The translations under genes were made by a program, and so were the position numbers. DNA of 6,157 nt from Pseudomonas sp. (GTDB lineage Bacteria > Pseudomonadota > Gammaproteobacteria > Pseudomonadales > Pseudomonadaceae): positions 1-6,157 of the forward strand of contig JAPLSD010000709.1 in the NCBI GenBank assembly GCA_026398835.1, given 5' to 3'. Of this stretch, positions 1 through 5,902 are shown piece by piece (positions within the stretch are counted from its first letter, which is position 1; each line of letters opens with the position of its first letter). The notes beneath the pieces are model-generated. The model saw only the letters and a list, made by a program, of their open reading frames with translations, was not told the origin of the DNA and made no database searches.

Positions 1-1
1 C

Positions 2-1588
2 GCCATCGTCAGTAAAGAATTGACCAGTCTGGGTGAGATTTTCAGCAGCCACGGCCAGAATGCAATCGGTGTGCTGTTGTTCCAGGATGTGGTCGCGGTG
101 CTCTTGCTGACTCTGGTTCCCGTGTTTGCCGGCAGCAGTGATCAGACCTGGTATTGGGTGCTGCCGGTCACCCTGGGAAAAACCGTCGTACTGTTTGTCG
201 GCCTGCTGTTGGCCAGTCGCTGGCTGCTGCCACGGCTGTTCTATGAGGTCGCTGCTTCCCACTCCGCCGAATTGTTCGTCCTGCTGGCATTGGTCATCGT
301 CCTGCTGACGGCTTGGTTGACTCACCTGTTTGGCCTCTCCCCTGCCCTTGGCGCCTTCCTCGCTGGCATGCTGCTGGGGGAAAGCCATTACCGGCATCAG
401 ATCGAAGCCGATATCCGGCCCTTCCGCGACATTTTGCTGGGGCTGTTCTTCGTCAGTATCGGCATGTTGATCGACCTGCAATTATTCGCCAACCACGCGG
501 TACTCATCCTCGGGCTGACGCTGGCACTATTGTTGATCAAGGGCTTGGTGGTGGCAGCGCTGGTCAAGTGGCGAGGCAGCGACGGCGAAACAGCCTGGCG
601 CAGCGGACTGGCACTGGCCCAAGGCGGTGAGTTCTGCTTCGCGCTCATGGCGCAGATGCAACAGAGCAAACTGATGCCTGCCGACATCGGTGGTCTGCTG
701 CTGGCGGCAACGTTCTGTTCGATGCTGCTGACGCCACTGCTATTGCGCGCCGCCCCAGGCATCGCCGCCCGCTTGCACCGCAAACCCAATGAGGAGGCGA
801 AACTGGAAGAGATCACCGAGCTCAATGCCGAGCTGCACCGGCATGTGGTGATTTGCGGCTATGGTCGCGTGGGCCAGTCCATCGGGCGCTTCCTGCGGCG
901 TGAACAACAGCGATTCATTGCGCTGGATGACGACCCGGTGCGGGTCCAGGAAGCCGCGGCCGGTGAAAGCTGCGTGCACTATGGTGACTCCCGTCGTGGC
1001 GATCTGCTTGTCGCCGTCGGGCTCGAACGGGCGCGGTTGCTGGTGATTGCCGTGGACAAAACCGACATCGCCTTGATCGTGCTCAAGGAGGCTCGCCGAA
1101 TCAACGGTGAGGTGCCGATTCTGGTTCGGACCCGGGATGACAGCCAATTAGCCGAGCTGAAAGCCGCAGGTGCCAACGAGGTGGTCCCGGAGCTGCTCGA
1201 GTCAAGCCTGATGCTCGCCTCTCATGCGCTGATCATGCTCGGACTGCCCGAGCAACAGGTCCAGACCAAAGTCAACGAAGTCCGGCACAACCGCTATCGC
1301 CTGCTGCATGGCTTTTATCACGGTGCGCAGAGCAACCTGCTGGACAATCGGGGGCAACCAAAAGTGCTGATGCACGCGGTCAATCTCGGTGCCGATGCCT
1401 ACGCCTGCGGTCAATCGTTAAGCCAGCTGGCTCTGGAGCAATTGGGCGTAGACATTCAGGCCGTGCAGCGCGGTGGCAACGAACTGACGTTGGAGGGTGC
1501 CACCCATTTGCACGCGGGTGACAAGGTACTGATGTCTGGCACATTGTCAGCCGTCGAAGCCTGCGAAGCGCGATTACTCGGCGGGTAA
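2..1588 (+). CDS. KefB/KefC-type monovalent cation:proton antiporter (CPA2) with RCK domains, 5'-truncated
   Basis: Inner-membrane antiporter that exchanges K+ (or another monovalent cation) for H+, gated by a cytoplasmic nucleotide-binding RCK module. The frame is open from base 2 with no start codon in view, so the N-terminus lies outside the window; by comparison with KefC roughly 120 residues are missing. The TTG at 20 is internal. Counting from base 2 (528 residues), the membrane part shows the conserved FQDVVAV motif (Asp29), GAFLAGMLLGE, LGLFFVSIGM and QGGEFCFAL, with about eight hydrophobic segments up to residue ~255. An RCK_N (TrkA-N) Rossmann domain follows, with GYGRVG at ~286-291 and acidic residues (ALDDDP) at the end of the second strand. 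An RCK_C domain fills the last ~67 residues. Classical enteric KefB/KefC lack this C-terminal domain, and no KefF/KefG partner is visible, so glutathione gating cannot be assumed. Stop is TAA. The family is secure; the exact ion is inferred. Confidence 0.93.
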   Translation, partial: AIVSKELTSLGEIFSSHGQNAIGVLLFQDVVAVLLLTLVPVFAGSSDQTWYWVLPVTLGKTVVLFVGLLLASRWLLPRLFYEVAASHSAELFVLLALVIVLLTAWLTHLFGLSPALGAFLAGMLLGESHYRHQIEADIRPFRDILLGLFFVSIGMLIDLQLFANHAVLILGLTLALLLIKGLVVAALVKWRGSDGETAWRSGLALAQGGEFCFALMAQMQQSKLMPADIGGLLLAATFCSMLLTPLLLRAAPGIAARLHRKPNEEAKLEEITELNAELHRHVVICGYGRVGQSIGRFLRREQQRFIALDDDPVRVQEAAAGESCVHYGDSRRGDLLVAVGLERARLLVIAVDKTDIALIVLKEARRINGEVPILVRTRDDSQLAELKAAGANEVVPELLESSLMLASHALIMLGLPEQQVQTKVNEVRHNRYRLLHGFYHGAQSNLLDNRGQPKVLMHAVNLGADAYACGQSLSQLALEQLGVDIQAVQRGGNELTLEGATHLHAGDKVLMSGTLSAVEACEARLLGG

Positions 1589-1609
1589 TAAAACGGATGG
1601 AAGGGAAGC

Positions 1610-1621
1610 ACAAGGCCTTGT
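1610..1621. repeat. 12-bp perfect palindrome ACAAGGCCTTGT
   Basis: ACAAGGCCTTGT reads identically on both strands. It lies 21 nt after the antiporter stop codon and its last bases run into the left arm of the REP-like hairpin. It may help form alternative hairpins at the convergent transcript ends. No protein site is recognised. Confidence 0.5.
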
Positions 1622-1649
1622 AGGAGCGTCGACCGGCTGCTCCTACAGG
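1617..1649. repeat. REP-like inverted repeat between convergent genes
   Basis: TGTAGGAGC (1619-1627) and GCTCCTACA (1639-1647) form a perfect 9-bp stem around an 11-nt loop, extended by a T·G and a C-G pair. The GTAGGAGC…GCTCCTAC core is typical of short extragenic palindromes scattered through Pseudomonas genomes. It sits in the 85-bp gap between two convergent genes, where such elements are common, and could stabilise or end both transcripts. Neither strand has a T-run after the stem, so it is not a canonical intrinsic terminator. Only one copy occurs in the window. Confidence 0.72.
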
Positions 1650-1673
1650 TAAAGCGATTTCAGCCGCGCACAA

Positions 1674-2882
1674 TCAATCCAGACTCACCGCGCCGATCTT
1701 GTGCACGGACAAATCAGCCCCGTAATACTCCTCTTCCTGGCTCAACCGCAGACCATGGAAGTATTTAATCGTGCCATACACCGCAAAGCCCCCGGCCAAG
1801 GCCACGACGACACCCAGAGAGGTCCCGATCAACTGGCTGATCAGGCTGACCCCGCCCAGGCCGCCTAGAGCGCTCTGACCGAAAATACCGCAAGCGATCC
1901 CGCCCCAGACACCGCACAACCCATGCAACGGCCAGACGCCGAGCACATCATCAATTTTCCATTTCCCCTGAGCCGCAGTGAAGCACCAAACGAACAACGC
2001 CCCGGCGATGACGCCGGTCACCAGCGCCCCGACCGGGTGCATCAGGTCGGAGCCGGCGCAAATCGCCACTAGCCCCGCCAATGGGCCGTTATGCAAAAAG
2101 CCAGGGTCATTGCGGCCGACAATCAGCGCCGCCATGGTGCCGCCGACCATCGCCATCAACGAGTTGACCGCGACCAGCCCACTGACCCCTTGCAAGGTTT
2201 GCGCGCTCATCACGTTGAAGCCGAACCAGCCGACAATCAATATCCACGAACCCAACGCCAGAAACGGAATGCTCGACGGTGCGAACGCCACCAAGCGCCC
2301 ATCTCGGTAACGGCCCTGCCGCGGCCCCAGCAACAGCACCGCGGCAAGCGCCAGCCAACCGCCCATGGCGTGTACTACCACCGACCCTGCGAAGTCATGG
2401 AAACTCGCGCCAAAGCGCGCCAGCAACCAGGCTTGCAGGCCAAAATTGCCGTTCCACACCACGCCTTCGAAGAAGGGATAAATAAATGCCACGATCAGCG
2501 CCGTTGCACACAGCTGCGGGACGAATTTGGCGCGCTCGGCGATCCCTCCGGAGATGATCGCCGGGATGGCCGCAGCAAAGGTCAGCAGGAAGAAAAACTT
2601 CACCAGTCCATAGCCATGATCTGCGCTGATCACCGCCGCTGGCTGCATAAAGCTCACACCATAGGAAATCCAATAGCCTATAAAGAAGTAGGCGAGGGTC
2701 GAAATGGCGAAATCGCTGAGGATCTTCGATAAAGCGTTAACCTGATTTTTTTGCCGGACCGTGCCCACTTCAAGAAAGGCGAAACCGGCATGCATGGCCA
2801 GAACCATGACCGCGCCCATCAGAATGAACAGCGTATTGGAGCTATGGACCAGACTGTCCACAGCGCTTTGCAAATTTTCCAT
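1674..2882 (-). CDS. amtB: Ammonium transporter, Amt/MEP/Rh family
   Basis: Trimeric inner-membrane channel that takes up ammonium by deprotonating NH4+ at the pore. The 402 residues match the usual bacterial Amt length, with about 11 membrane segments and no obvious cleaved signal peptide. By alignment from memory with E. coli AmtB, I see a Phe-gate residue at Phe102 (TFAAAI), Asp163 and the first pore histidine His171 in DFAGSVVVH, Phe222 and Ser226 in GWFGFNVMS, and the second pore histidine His320 in PLHGLCG. Trp152 may be the recruitment-site Trp, with a one-residue shift. The cytoplasmic tail keeps the family YYGADLSVH motif. I chose the ATG at 2882 because family similarity begins there; the frame stays open 97 codons further upstream but encodes nothing Amt-like, and the ribosome site is weak. 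No glnK adjoins it, unlike the usual glnK-amtB pair, so this may be a second or orphan Amt paralogue. The symbol denotes the family. Confidence 0.95.
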   Translation of the reverse strand: MENLQSAVDSLVHSSNTLFILMGAVMVLAMHAGFAFLEVGTVRQKNQVNALSKILSDFAISTLAYFFIGYWISYGVSFMQPAAVISADHGYGLVKFFFLLTFAAAIPAIISGGIAERAKFVPQLCATALIVAFIYPFFEGVVWNGNFGLQAWLLARFGASFHDFAGSVVVHAMGGWLALAAVLLLGPRQGRYRDGRLVAFAPSSIPFLALGSWILIVGWFGFNVMSAQTLQGVSGLVAVNSLMAMVGGTMAALIVGRNDPGFLHNGPLAGLVAICAGSDLMHPVGALVTGVIAGALFVWCFTAAQGKWKIDDVLGVWPLHGLCGVWGGIACGIFGQSALGGLGGVSLISQLIGTSLGVVVALAGGFAVYGTIKYFHGLRLSQEEEYYGADLSVHKIGAVSLD

Positions 2883-2940
2883 GGAGTTGGCAGACCTGAA
2901 TGCAGGAAAAAGCACCAAAGCAGTTCGAAGACTCCTTTTG

Positions 2941-2956
2941 CGCACCAAATTAGCCC
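2941..2956 (-). promoter_or_regulatory. Candidate sigma-54 (-24/-12) promoter for amt
   Basis: On the minus strand the sequence reads GGGC-TAATTTGG-TGC, against the TGGC-N8-TTGC core. The invariant GG (2955-2954) and GC (2943-2942) are separated by exactly 10 nt, and six of the eight core positions match. Transcription would begin near 2930, giving a leader of ~50 nt before the amt ATG. Sigma-54 control is well known for Amt genes in proteobacteria. The match is imperfect, so this is an inference strengthened by the nearby NtrC-like box. Confidence 0.45.
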
Positions 2957-2983
2957 CAGCCTCAGTATCGGCTTTTATAGAGG

Positions 2984-3000
2984 TGAACCGTTTTGGCGCA
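2984..3000 (-). promoter_or_regulatory. Candidate NtrC-binding box upstream of amt
   Basis: On the minus strand the sequence is TGCGCCA-AAA-CGGTTCA. Against the NtrC consensus TGCACCA-N3-TGGTGCA it matches 6/7 in one half and 5/7 in the other, with the right spacing. Its centre lies about 60 bp upstream of the start predicted from the sigma-54-like element, on the correct side for an activator. I see no second NtrC site. Confidence 0.45.
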
Positions 3001-3152
3001 GGAATCAAGAACAGGCAAATTGCCGCTAGGGTTTTTTCGCGGGTTTTAATTTTTAGGTTAAGGTTTTCATGGCTCGCGCCGCATTTACGCCCAGCTTCAG
3101 CGCAAAATCGCTCACCGACGCACCACGACAAAGCAAAAGCTGTACCAGGCCA

Positions 3153-3187
3153 TTGCACTGAACCTTCCTGCAAGCCTCATACTCGAA
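3153..3187 (+). promoter_or_regulatory. Candidate promoter of the yqjD-like operon (AlgU/RpoE-type or sigma-70/S)
   Basis: Two readings overlap. GAACCT (3160-3165), 17 nt, then TCGAA (3183-3187) resembles an AlgU/RpoE-type promoter (GAACTT-N16/17-TCtgA). TTGCAC (3153-3158), 19 nt, then CATACT (3178-3183) resembles a weak sigma-70 or sigma-S promoter. Either would start the transcript about 20-25 nt before the ATG at 3217. Neither match is strong. Confidence 0.3.
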
Positions 3188-3216
3188 ACAATCAGAAGCC
3201 ACCTACGGAGATAACC

Positions 3217-3531
3217 ATGGCCAGCAAAACAGCAAAGACTGCTCAAGAAATACTGATGGCGGATTTTCAAACACTGGTCAATGACACCGAAAGATTGCTG
3301 GAACACACTGCGACACTAGCCGGTGATCAAGCTGATGAATTGCGCTCCCAGATCCACGAAAGCCTGTTGCGCGCCCGCGAAACCCTGCAACTGACCGAAG
3401 ACTCCCTGCGCGAACGCAGCAAAGCAGCGGTCACTGCCACCGAAGATTACGTACAGGCCAACCCGTGGCAATCAGTGGGCATTGCCGCCGGCGTGGGCTT
3501 TCTGATCGGCCTGCTGGCGACGCGGCGCTAA
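3217..3531 (+). CDS. DUF883 (YqjD/ElaB-type) membrane-anchored protein
   Basis: A 104-residue protein of the YqjD/ElaB/YgaM family. In E. coli these are tail-anchored inner-membrane proteins whose soluble part binds ribosomes in stationary phase. Residues 1-80 are charged and predicted helical or coiled-coil, rich in Glu, Gln and Arg (for example the heptad-like stretch from ~20 to ~70). The C-terminus has the family signature NPWQSVG (82-88), then a glycine-spaced membrane segment (GIAAGVGFLIGLL, 88-100) and a positive end, ATRR. The ATG is preceded by ACGGAG at 3205-3210, 6 nt away. The frame remains open further upstream, but those residues are not family-like and lie in the promoter region. 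It is the first gene of a three-gene operon, 1 nt before the next start. The family is secure; ribosome binding here is inferred. Confidence 0.9.
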   Translation: MASKTAKTAQEILMADFQTLVNDTERLLEHTATLAGDQADELRSQIHESLLRARETLQLTEDSLRERSKAAVTATEDYVQANPWQSVGIAAGVGFLIGLLATRR

Positions 3532-3532
3532 T

Positions 3533-3922
3533 ATGGCTATTGGCGAATCCGGCTCGTCCGAAACGGGCCCAAGCTCCTCATCGCGGCGCCTGGGTGCCGC
3601 TTTCCTGGGTTTGTTGCACAGCCATGTCGAGTTGTTCGGCATCGAGTTACAAGAGCAAAAATCACGCACCCTAAGCCTGGTGCTATTCGCCGGGTTGGCA
3701 CTGGTTTTTGCCTTGTTGCTGTTGGTCGGGCTCTCGGCACTGGTGCTGATTCTGCTCTGGGACACCTATCGCCTGGCCGGGATCATCGGTCTCTGTGTCT
3801 TCTATACGCTTGCCGCGCTGTTTTGCGCCCTGCGTTTGAAAGCAGCCATCTTCGACGAATCATCCCCCTTCAGTGCCACCCTTGAAGAATTGGCCAACGA
3901 CAGGGAGCGCCTGCTGCCATGA
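3533..3922 (+). CDS. YqjE-type inner-membrane protein (phage-holin-III-like superfamily)
   Basis: A 129-residue membrane protein resembling YqjE, whose Pfam family (Phage_holin_3_6) is named for holins although members are ordinary chromosomal genes; there is no phage context here. The N-terminal ~20 residues are Ser/Gly-rich and probably disordered. A conserved amphipathic stretch follows (LGAAFLGLLHSHVELFGIELQ ends near 40). Two membrane segments lie at about 47-77 and 82-101, joined by a short WDTYR loop, and the C-terminal tail is acidic and cytoplasmic-looking. The start is 1 nt after the previous stop and has no clear Shine-Dalgarno sequence, which suggests translational coupling. Its stop overlaps the next start as ATGA. 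Molecular function is unknown; the yqjD-yqjE-yqjK order supports the assignment. Confidence 0.85.
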   Translation: MAIGESGSSETGPSSSSRRLGAAFLGLLHSHVELFGIELQEQKSRTLSLVLFAGLALVFALLLLVGLSALVLILLWDTYRLAGIIGLCVFYTLAALFCALRLKAAIFDESSPFSATLEELANDRERLLP

Positions 3923-4260
3923 GTCTGTCTGACATACCACAAAGCAGTTCGCGGCGTGAAATGCGCAAGGCGCTGATCCGGCTGCGCATGGAAATGCACC
4001 GTCAGGAAATTCGCCACGAGTCCCAGAACCTGCTGCTGCCCTTGCAGCGTGTGCGAGGGATGACGCAAGGTTGGCAGGAAGGCTTCGGTATCAAGCACGC
4101 GCCGCTCTGGGGCGTTGCCGCGGTGACCTTGCTGGGGTTTCTGACCGGTCGAGGAGCCAAGGGCGGTGGCGTCAGCAGCCTCACTCGACTGGTCAGCCTC
4201 AGCGCCAGCCTGTTGCCGCTGATCAAGCTGGTGATGCAAGGCTCCCCCCGTAAAGACTAG
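3919..4260 (+). CDS. YqjK-like small membrane protein, last gene of the operon
   Basis: A 113-residue protein of unknown function. Residues 12-48 form a very basic, probably helical segment (RREMRKALIRLRMEMHRQE…). A single likely membrane segment lies at about 62-77 (APLWGVAAVTLLGFLTG), then a Gly/Lys linker and a second amphipathic or hydrophobic helix at ~86-107. I assign it as YqjK-like mainly from position after the YqjD- and YqjE-type genes and from its basic helix plus membrane segment; sequence similarity to enteric YqjK would be weak. Its ATG overlaps the previous stop by 4 nt (ATGA, 3919-3922), with an AGGGAG at 3902-3907 inside the upstream gene. Stop is TAG. A strong hairpin begins 51 nt later. 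Confidence 0.75.
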   Translation: MSLSDIPQSSSRREMRKALIRLRMEMHRQEIRHESQNLLLPLQRVRGMTQGWQEGFGIKHAPLWGVAAVTLLGFLTGRGAKGGGVSSLTRLVSLSASLLPLIKLVMQGSPRKD

Positions 4261-4290
4261 TCAGCCGCATCTGGCTGCATTCTTGCGAAT

Positions 4291-4310
4291 GCTCAGCTCA
4301 GCTCAGCTCA
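4291..4310. repeat. Tandem pentanucleotide repeat (GCTCA)x4
   Basis: Four perfect, uninterrupted copies of GCTCA lie just after the yqjK-like gene and directly before a hairpin. Such short tandem repeats can change copy number by slippage. It is outside any reading frame, so an effect could only be on transcript ends or spacing in the dgt leader. Confidence 0.85.
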
Positions 4311-4311
4311 G

Positions 4312-4343
4312 GGATCAAACCTTTTTATCGAGAGGTTTGATCC
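4312..4343 (+). terminator. Strong hairpin after the yqjDEK-like operon, possible terminator
   Basis: GGATCAAACCT (4312-4322) and AGGTTTGATCC (4333-4343) form a perfect 11-bp stem around a 10-nt loop that could pair further by wobble. It lies 51 nt after the last operon stop. The following plus-strand bases (TGTCTGTCAATTCTT) are about half T but not a true U-tract, so termination is plausible rather than certain. It might instead be a structured element in the dgt leader. Confidence 0.5.
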
Positions 4344-4464
4344 TGTCTGTCAATTCTTCGACAACGGCCAGCGTTTGCTGTTGATCGATATTGACGCTGC
4401 CGGGCTGTAGTTCCCCTTGCAGCGAAGTGCGCGAACCGGGAAGCTAGCTCTTCAGTCACTTGAC

Positions 4465-4470
4465 GGAGAG
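4465..4470 (+). promoter_or_regulatory. Ribosome binding site fixing the TTG start of dgt
   Basis: GGAGAG lies 8 nt before the TTG at 4479. An in-frame TGA at 4461-4463 sits immediately upstream of it, so translation in this frame cannot begin earlier. The Shine-Dalgarno-like site falls between that stop and the TTG. Confidence 0.75.
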
Positions 4471-4478
4471 AACCAGCC

Positions 4479-5810
4479 TTGGATTGGCAGACCTTGCTTA
4501 CCCGCGAACGACTCGGAAAGCCGTTGCACAGCCCGGAAGAACTCGGCCGCAGCCCGTTCCATAAAGACCACGACCGCATCATTTTCTCGGGTGCTTTCCG
4601 CCGCTTGGGCCGCAAGACCCAGGTGCATCCGGTTTCCAGCAACGATCATATCCATACACGCCTGACCCACTCGCTGGAAGTCAGCTGCGTCGGTCGCTCA
4701 TTGGGTATGCGGGTCGGAGAAACAATCCGCGGCACCCTGCCCGATTGGTGCGAACCCAGCGACCTGGGCATGGTGGTGCAGTCTGCCTGCCTGGCTCACG
4801 ATATCGGCAACCCACCATTCGGTCACTCGGGCGAAGATGCGATCCGCCATTGGTTCCAGCAAGCCGCTGGCCGTGGCTGGCTTGATGACATGAGCGATGC
4901 CGAGCGTAACGACTTCCTCAATTTCGAGGGCAACGCTCAAGGTTTTCGAGTACTCACTCAGCTGGAATACCACCAGTTCGACGGCGGTACGCGTCTGACC
5001 TACGCGACCCTCGGCACCTACCTGAAATACCCCTGGACCGCACGCCACGCCGACTCGCTGGGCTACAAGAAACACAAGTTCGGTTGCTATCAGAGTGAGC
5101 TGCCGCTGCTGGAGCAGATTGCTCAAAAACTCGGCCTGCCTCAACTTGAGGAGCAACGATGGGCTCGTCATCCTCTGGTCTACCTGATGGAGGCTGCCGA
5201 CGACATCTGTTACGCCTTGATCGACCTCGAGGATGGCCTGGAGATGGACTTGCTGGAATACGCCGAAGTCGAGTCCCTGCTGCTGGGGCTGGTCGGTGAT
5301 GATCTGCCGGAAACCTATCGCCAGCTCGGGCCGCAAGACTCCCGTCGGCGCAAGCTGGCGATCCTGCGCGGCAAAGCCATCGAGCACCTGACCAATGCCG
5401 CCGCACGCGCCTTTGTTGAACAACAGGATGCGCTGTTGGCCGGCACTCTCCATGGCGACCTGGTCGAGCATATGCACGGTCCAGCCAAGCGTTGCGTGTT
5501 GAATGCCAAAGACATGGCACGCAAGAAAATCTTCCAGGACAAGCGCAAGACCTTGCATGAAATCGGGGCTTACACCACGTTGGAGATTCTGCTGAATGCC
5601 TTCTGCGGTGCCGCTCTGGAACAGCATGGCGGTCGCACTCCATCCTTCAAGAACCGGCGTATCCTCGATCTGCTGGGTAACAATGCCCCCGACCCGAGCT
5701 GGTCTTTGCATACCTCCTTCCTGCGCATGATCGATTTCATCGCAGGCATGACCGACAGTTACGCCAGCGAGATGGCACGAGAGATGACCGGACGCTCCAG
5801 CCCACAGTAA
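4479..5810 (+). CDS. dgt: Deoxyguanosinetriphosphate triphosphohydrolase-type dNTPase
   Basis: HD-superfamily metalloenzyme that hydrolyses dGTP or other dNTPs to deoxynucleoside and triphosphate, acting on cytoplasmic dNTP pools. It has 443 residues, shorter than E. coli Dgt (about 505) and like the shorter dNTPase group, so substrate preference may be broader than dGTP. Metal ligands are His64 (RLTHSLEV), His107-Asp108 ([13 protein letters not shown]) and Asp241 or Asp242 (MEAADDICY). His116 and Glu119 have the same spacing to the HD pair as the catalytic His126/Glu129 of E. coli Dgt. Other family marks are [14 protein letters not shown] near 36-49, [12 protein letters not shown] near 148-159 and [13 protein letters not shown] near 174-186. 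The start is TTG: an in-frame TGA lies 15 nt upstream and GGAGAG precedes the TTG at 8 nt. The next internal ATG is past the HD histidine region. The 218-bp gap before it suggests its own promoter, which I could not place. Confidence 0.95.
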   Translation: MDWQTLLTRERLGKPLHSPEELGRSPFHKDHDRIIFSGAFRRLGRKTQVHPVSSNDHIHTRLTHSLEVSCVGRSLGMRVGETIRGTLPDWCEPSDLGMVVQSACLAHDIGNPPFGHSGEDAIRHWFQQAAGRGWLDDMSDAERNDFLNFEGNAQGFRVLTQLEYHQFDGGTRLTYATLGTYLKYPWTARHADSLGYKKHKFGCYQSELPLLEQIAQKLGLPQLEEQRWARHPLVYLMEAADDICYALIDLEDGLEMDLLEYAEVESLLLGLVGDDLPETYRQLGPQDSRRRKLAILRGKAIEHLTNAAARAFVEQQDALLAGTLHGDLVEHMHGPAKRCVLNAKDMARKKIFQDKRKTLHEIGAYTTLEILLNAFCGAALEQHGGRTPSFKNRRILDLLGNNAPDPSWSLHTSFLRMIDFIAGMTDSYASEMAREMTGRSSPQ

Positions 5811-5816
5811 AACTTA

Positions 5817-5856
5817 TCGGTCAGCCGTGTCAGAATCCCCCTCTGCGGCTGATCGA
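5817..5856 (+). terminator. Imperfect hairpin after dgt, possible terminator
   Basis: TCGGTCAGCCG (5817-5827) pairs with CGGCTGATCGA (5846-5856): 11 bp including one G·U, around an 18-nt loop. It starts 6 nt after the dgt stop. The following bases (ATTCTCCTAAAAT) lack a proper T-run, so it may protect the 3' end rather than terminate. Confidence 0.4.
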
Positions 5857-5902
5857 ATTCTCCTAAAATCCGGGTACATCTCAGTACCCAGAGAATCCCC
5901 CT
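5832..5902. repeat. 11-bp direct repeat AGAATCCCCCT, two copies 60 bp apart
   Basis: AGAATCCCCCT occurs at 5832-5842, in the loop of the first hairpin, and again at 5892-5902, just after the second. The copies are identical and exactly 60 bp apart start to start. No known binding site is recognised. Confidence 0.6.
5872..5889. repeat. Short inverted repeat GGGTAC-N6-GTACCC
   Basis: A perfect 6-bp stem with a 6-nt loop (ATCTCA). It lies between the two AGAATCCCCCT copies. It could be a small operator-like dyad or a minor RNA hairpin; no regulator is recognised. Confidence 0.4.

Larger units (their letters stand above)
2883..3216. other. Divergent intergenic region between amt and the DUF883 gene
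   Basis: This 334-bp stretch holds no gene I can support. On the minus strand it carries the candidate NtrC box and sigma-54-like element for amt, plus a TATAAA at 2974-2979 that could be a sigma-70 -10 element but has no good -35. At 3014-3024 is a perfect odd palindrome, GGCAA-A-TTGCC. Around 3030-3060 the sequence becomes notably T-rich on the plus strand. The last ~65 bp hold candidate promoter elements for the plus-strand operon. Confidence 0.7.

Noticed and set aside
2091..2732. 213-codon open frame on the plus strand inside amt
   Set aside because: Antisense shadow of amt, with a low-complexity Arg/Gln/His-rich product and no recognisable domain.
2883..3173. 97-codon upstream extension of the amt reading frame on the minus strand
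   Set aside because: The added residues have no Amt similarity, run through the promoter region and precede the conserved MENLQSAVDSL start found at the family's usual N-terminus.
2761..3216. Upstream extension of the DUF883 reading frame on the plus strand
   Set aside because: It overlaps the amt gene antisense and the shared promoter region. The ATG at 3217 has a good ribosome site and begins the family-like sequence.
3533..3922. Holin-like gene as a sign of prophage
   Set aside because: The holin name comes from the superfamily label. The neighbours are a yqjD/yqjK-type operon and there are no phage genes.
4698..5711. 337-codon open frame on the minus strand inside dgt
   Set aside because: It is a long antisense shadow of a GC-rich gene. 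dgt carries all catalytic motifs on the other strand, and the antisense product shows no recognisable family.
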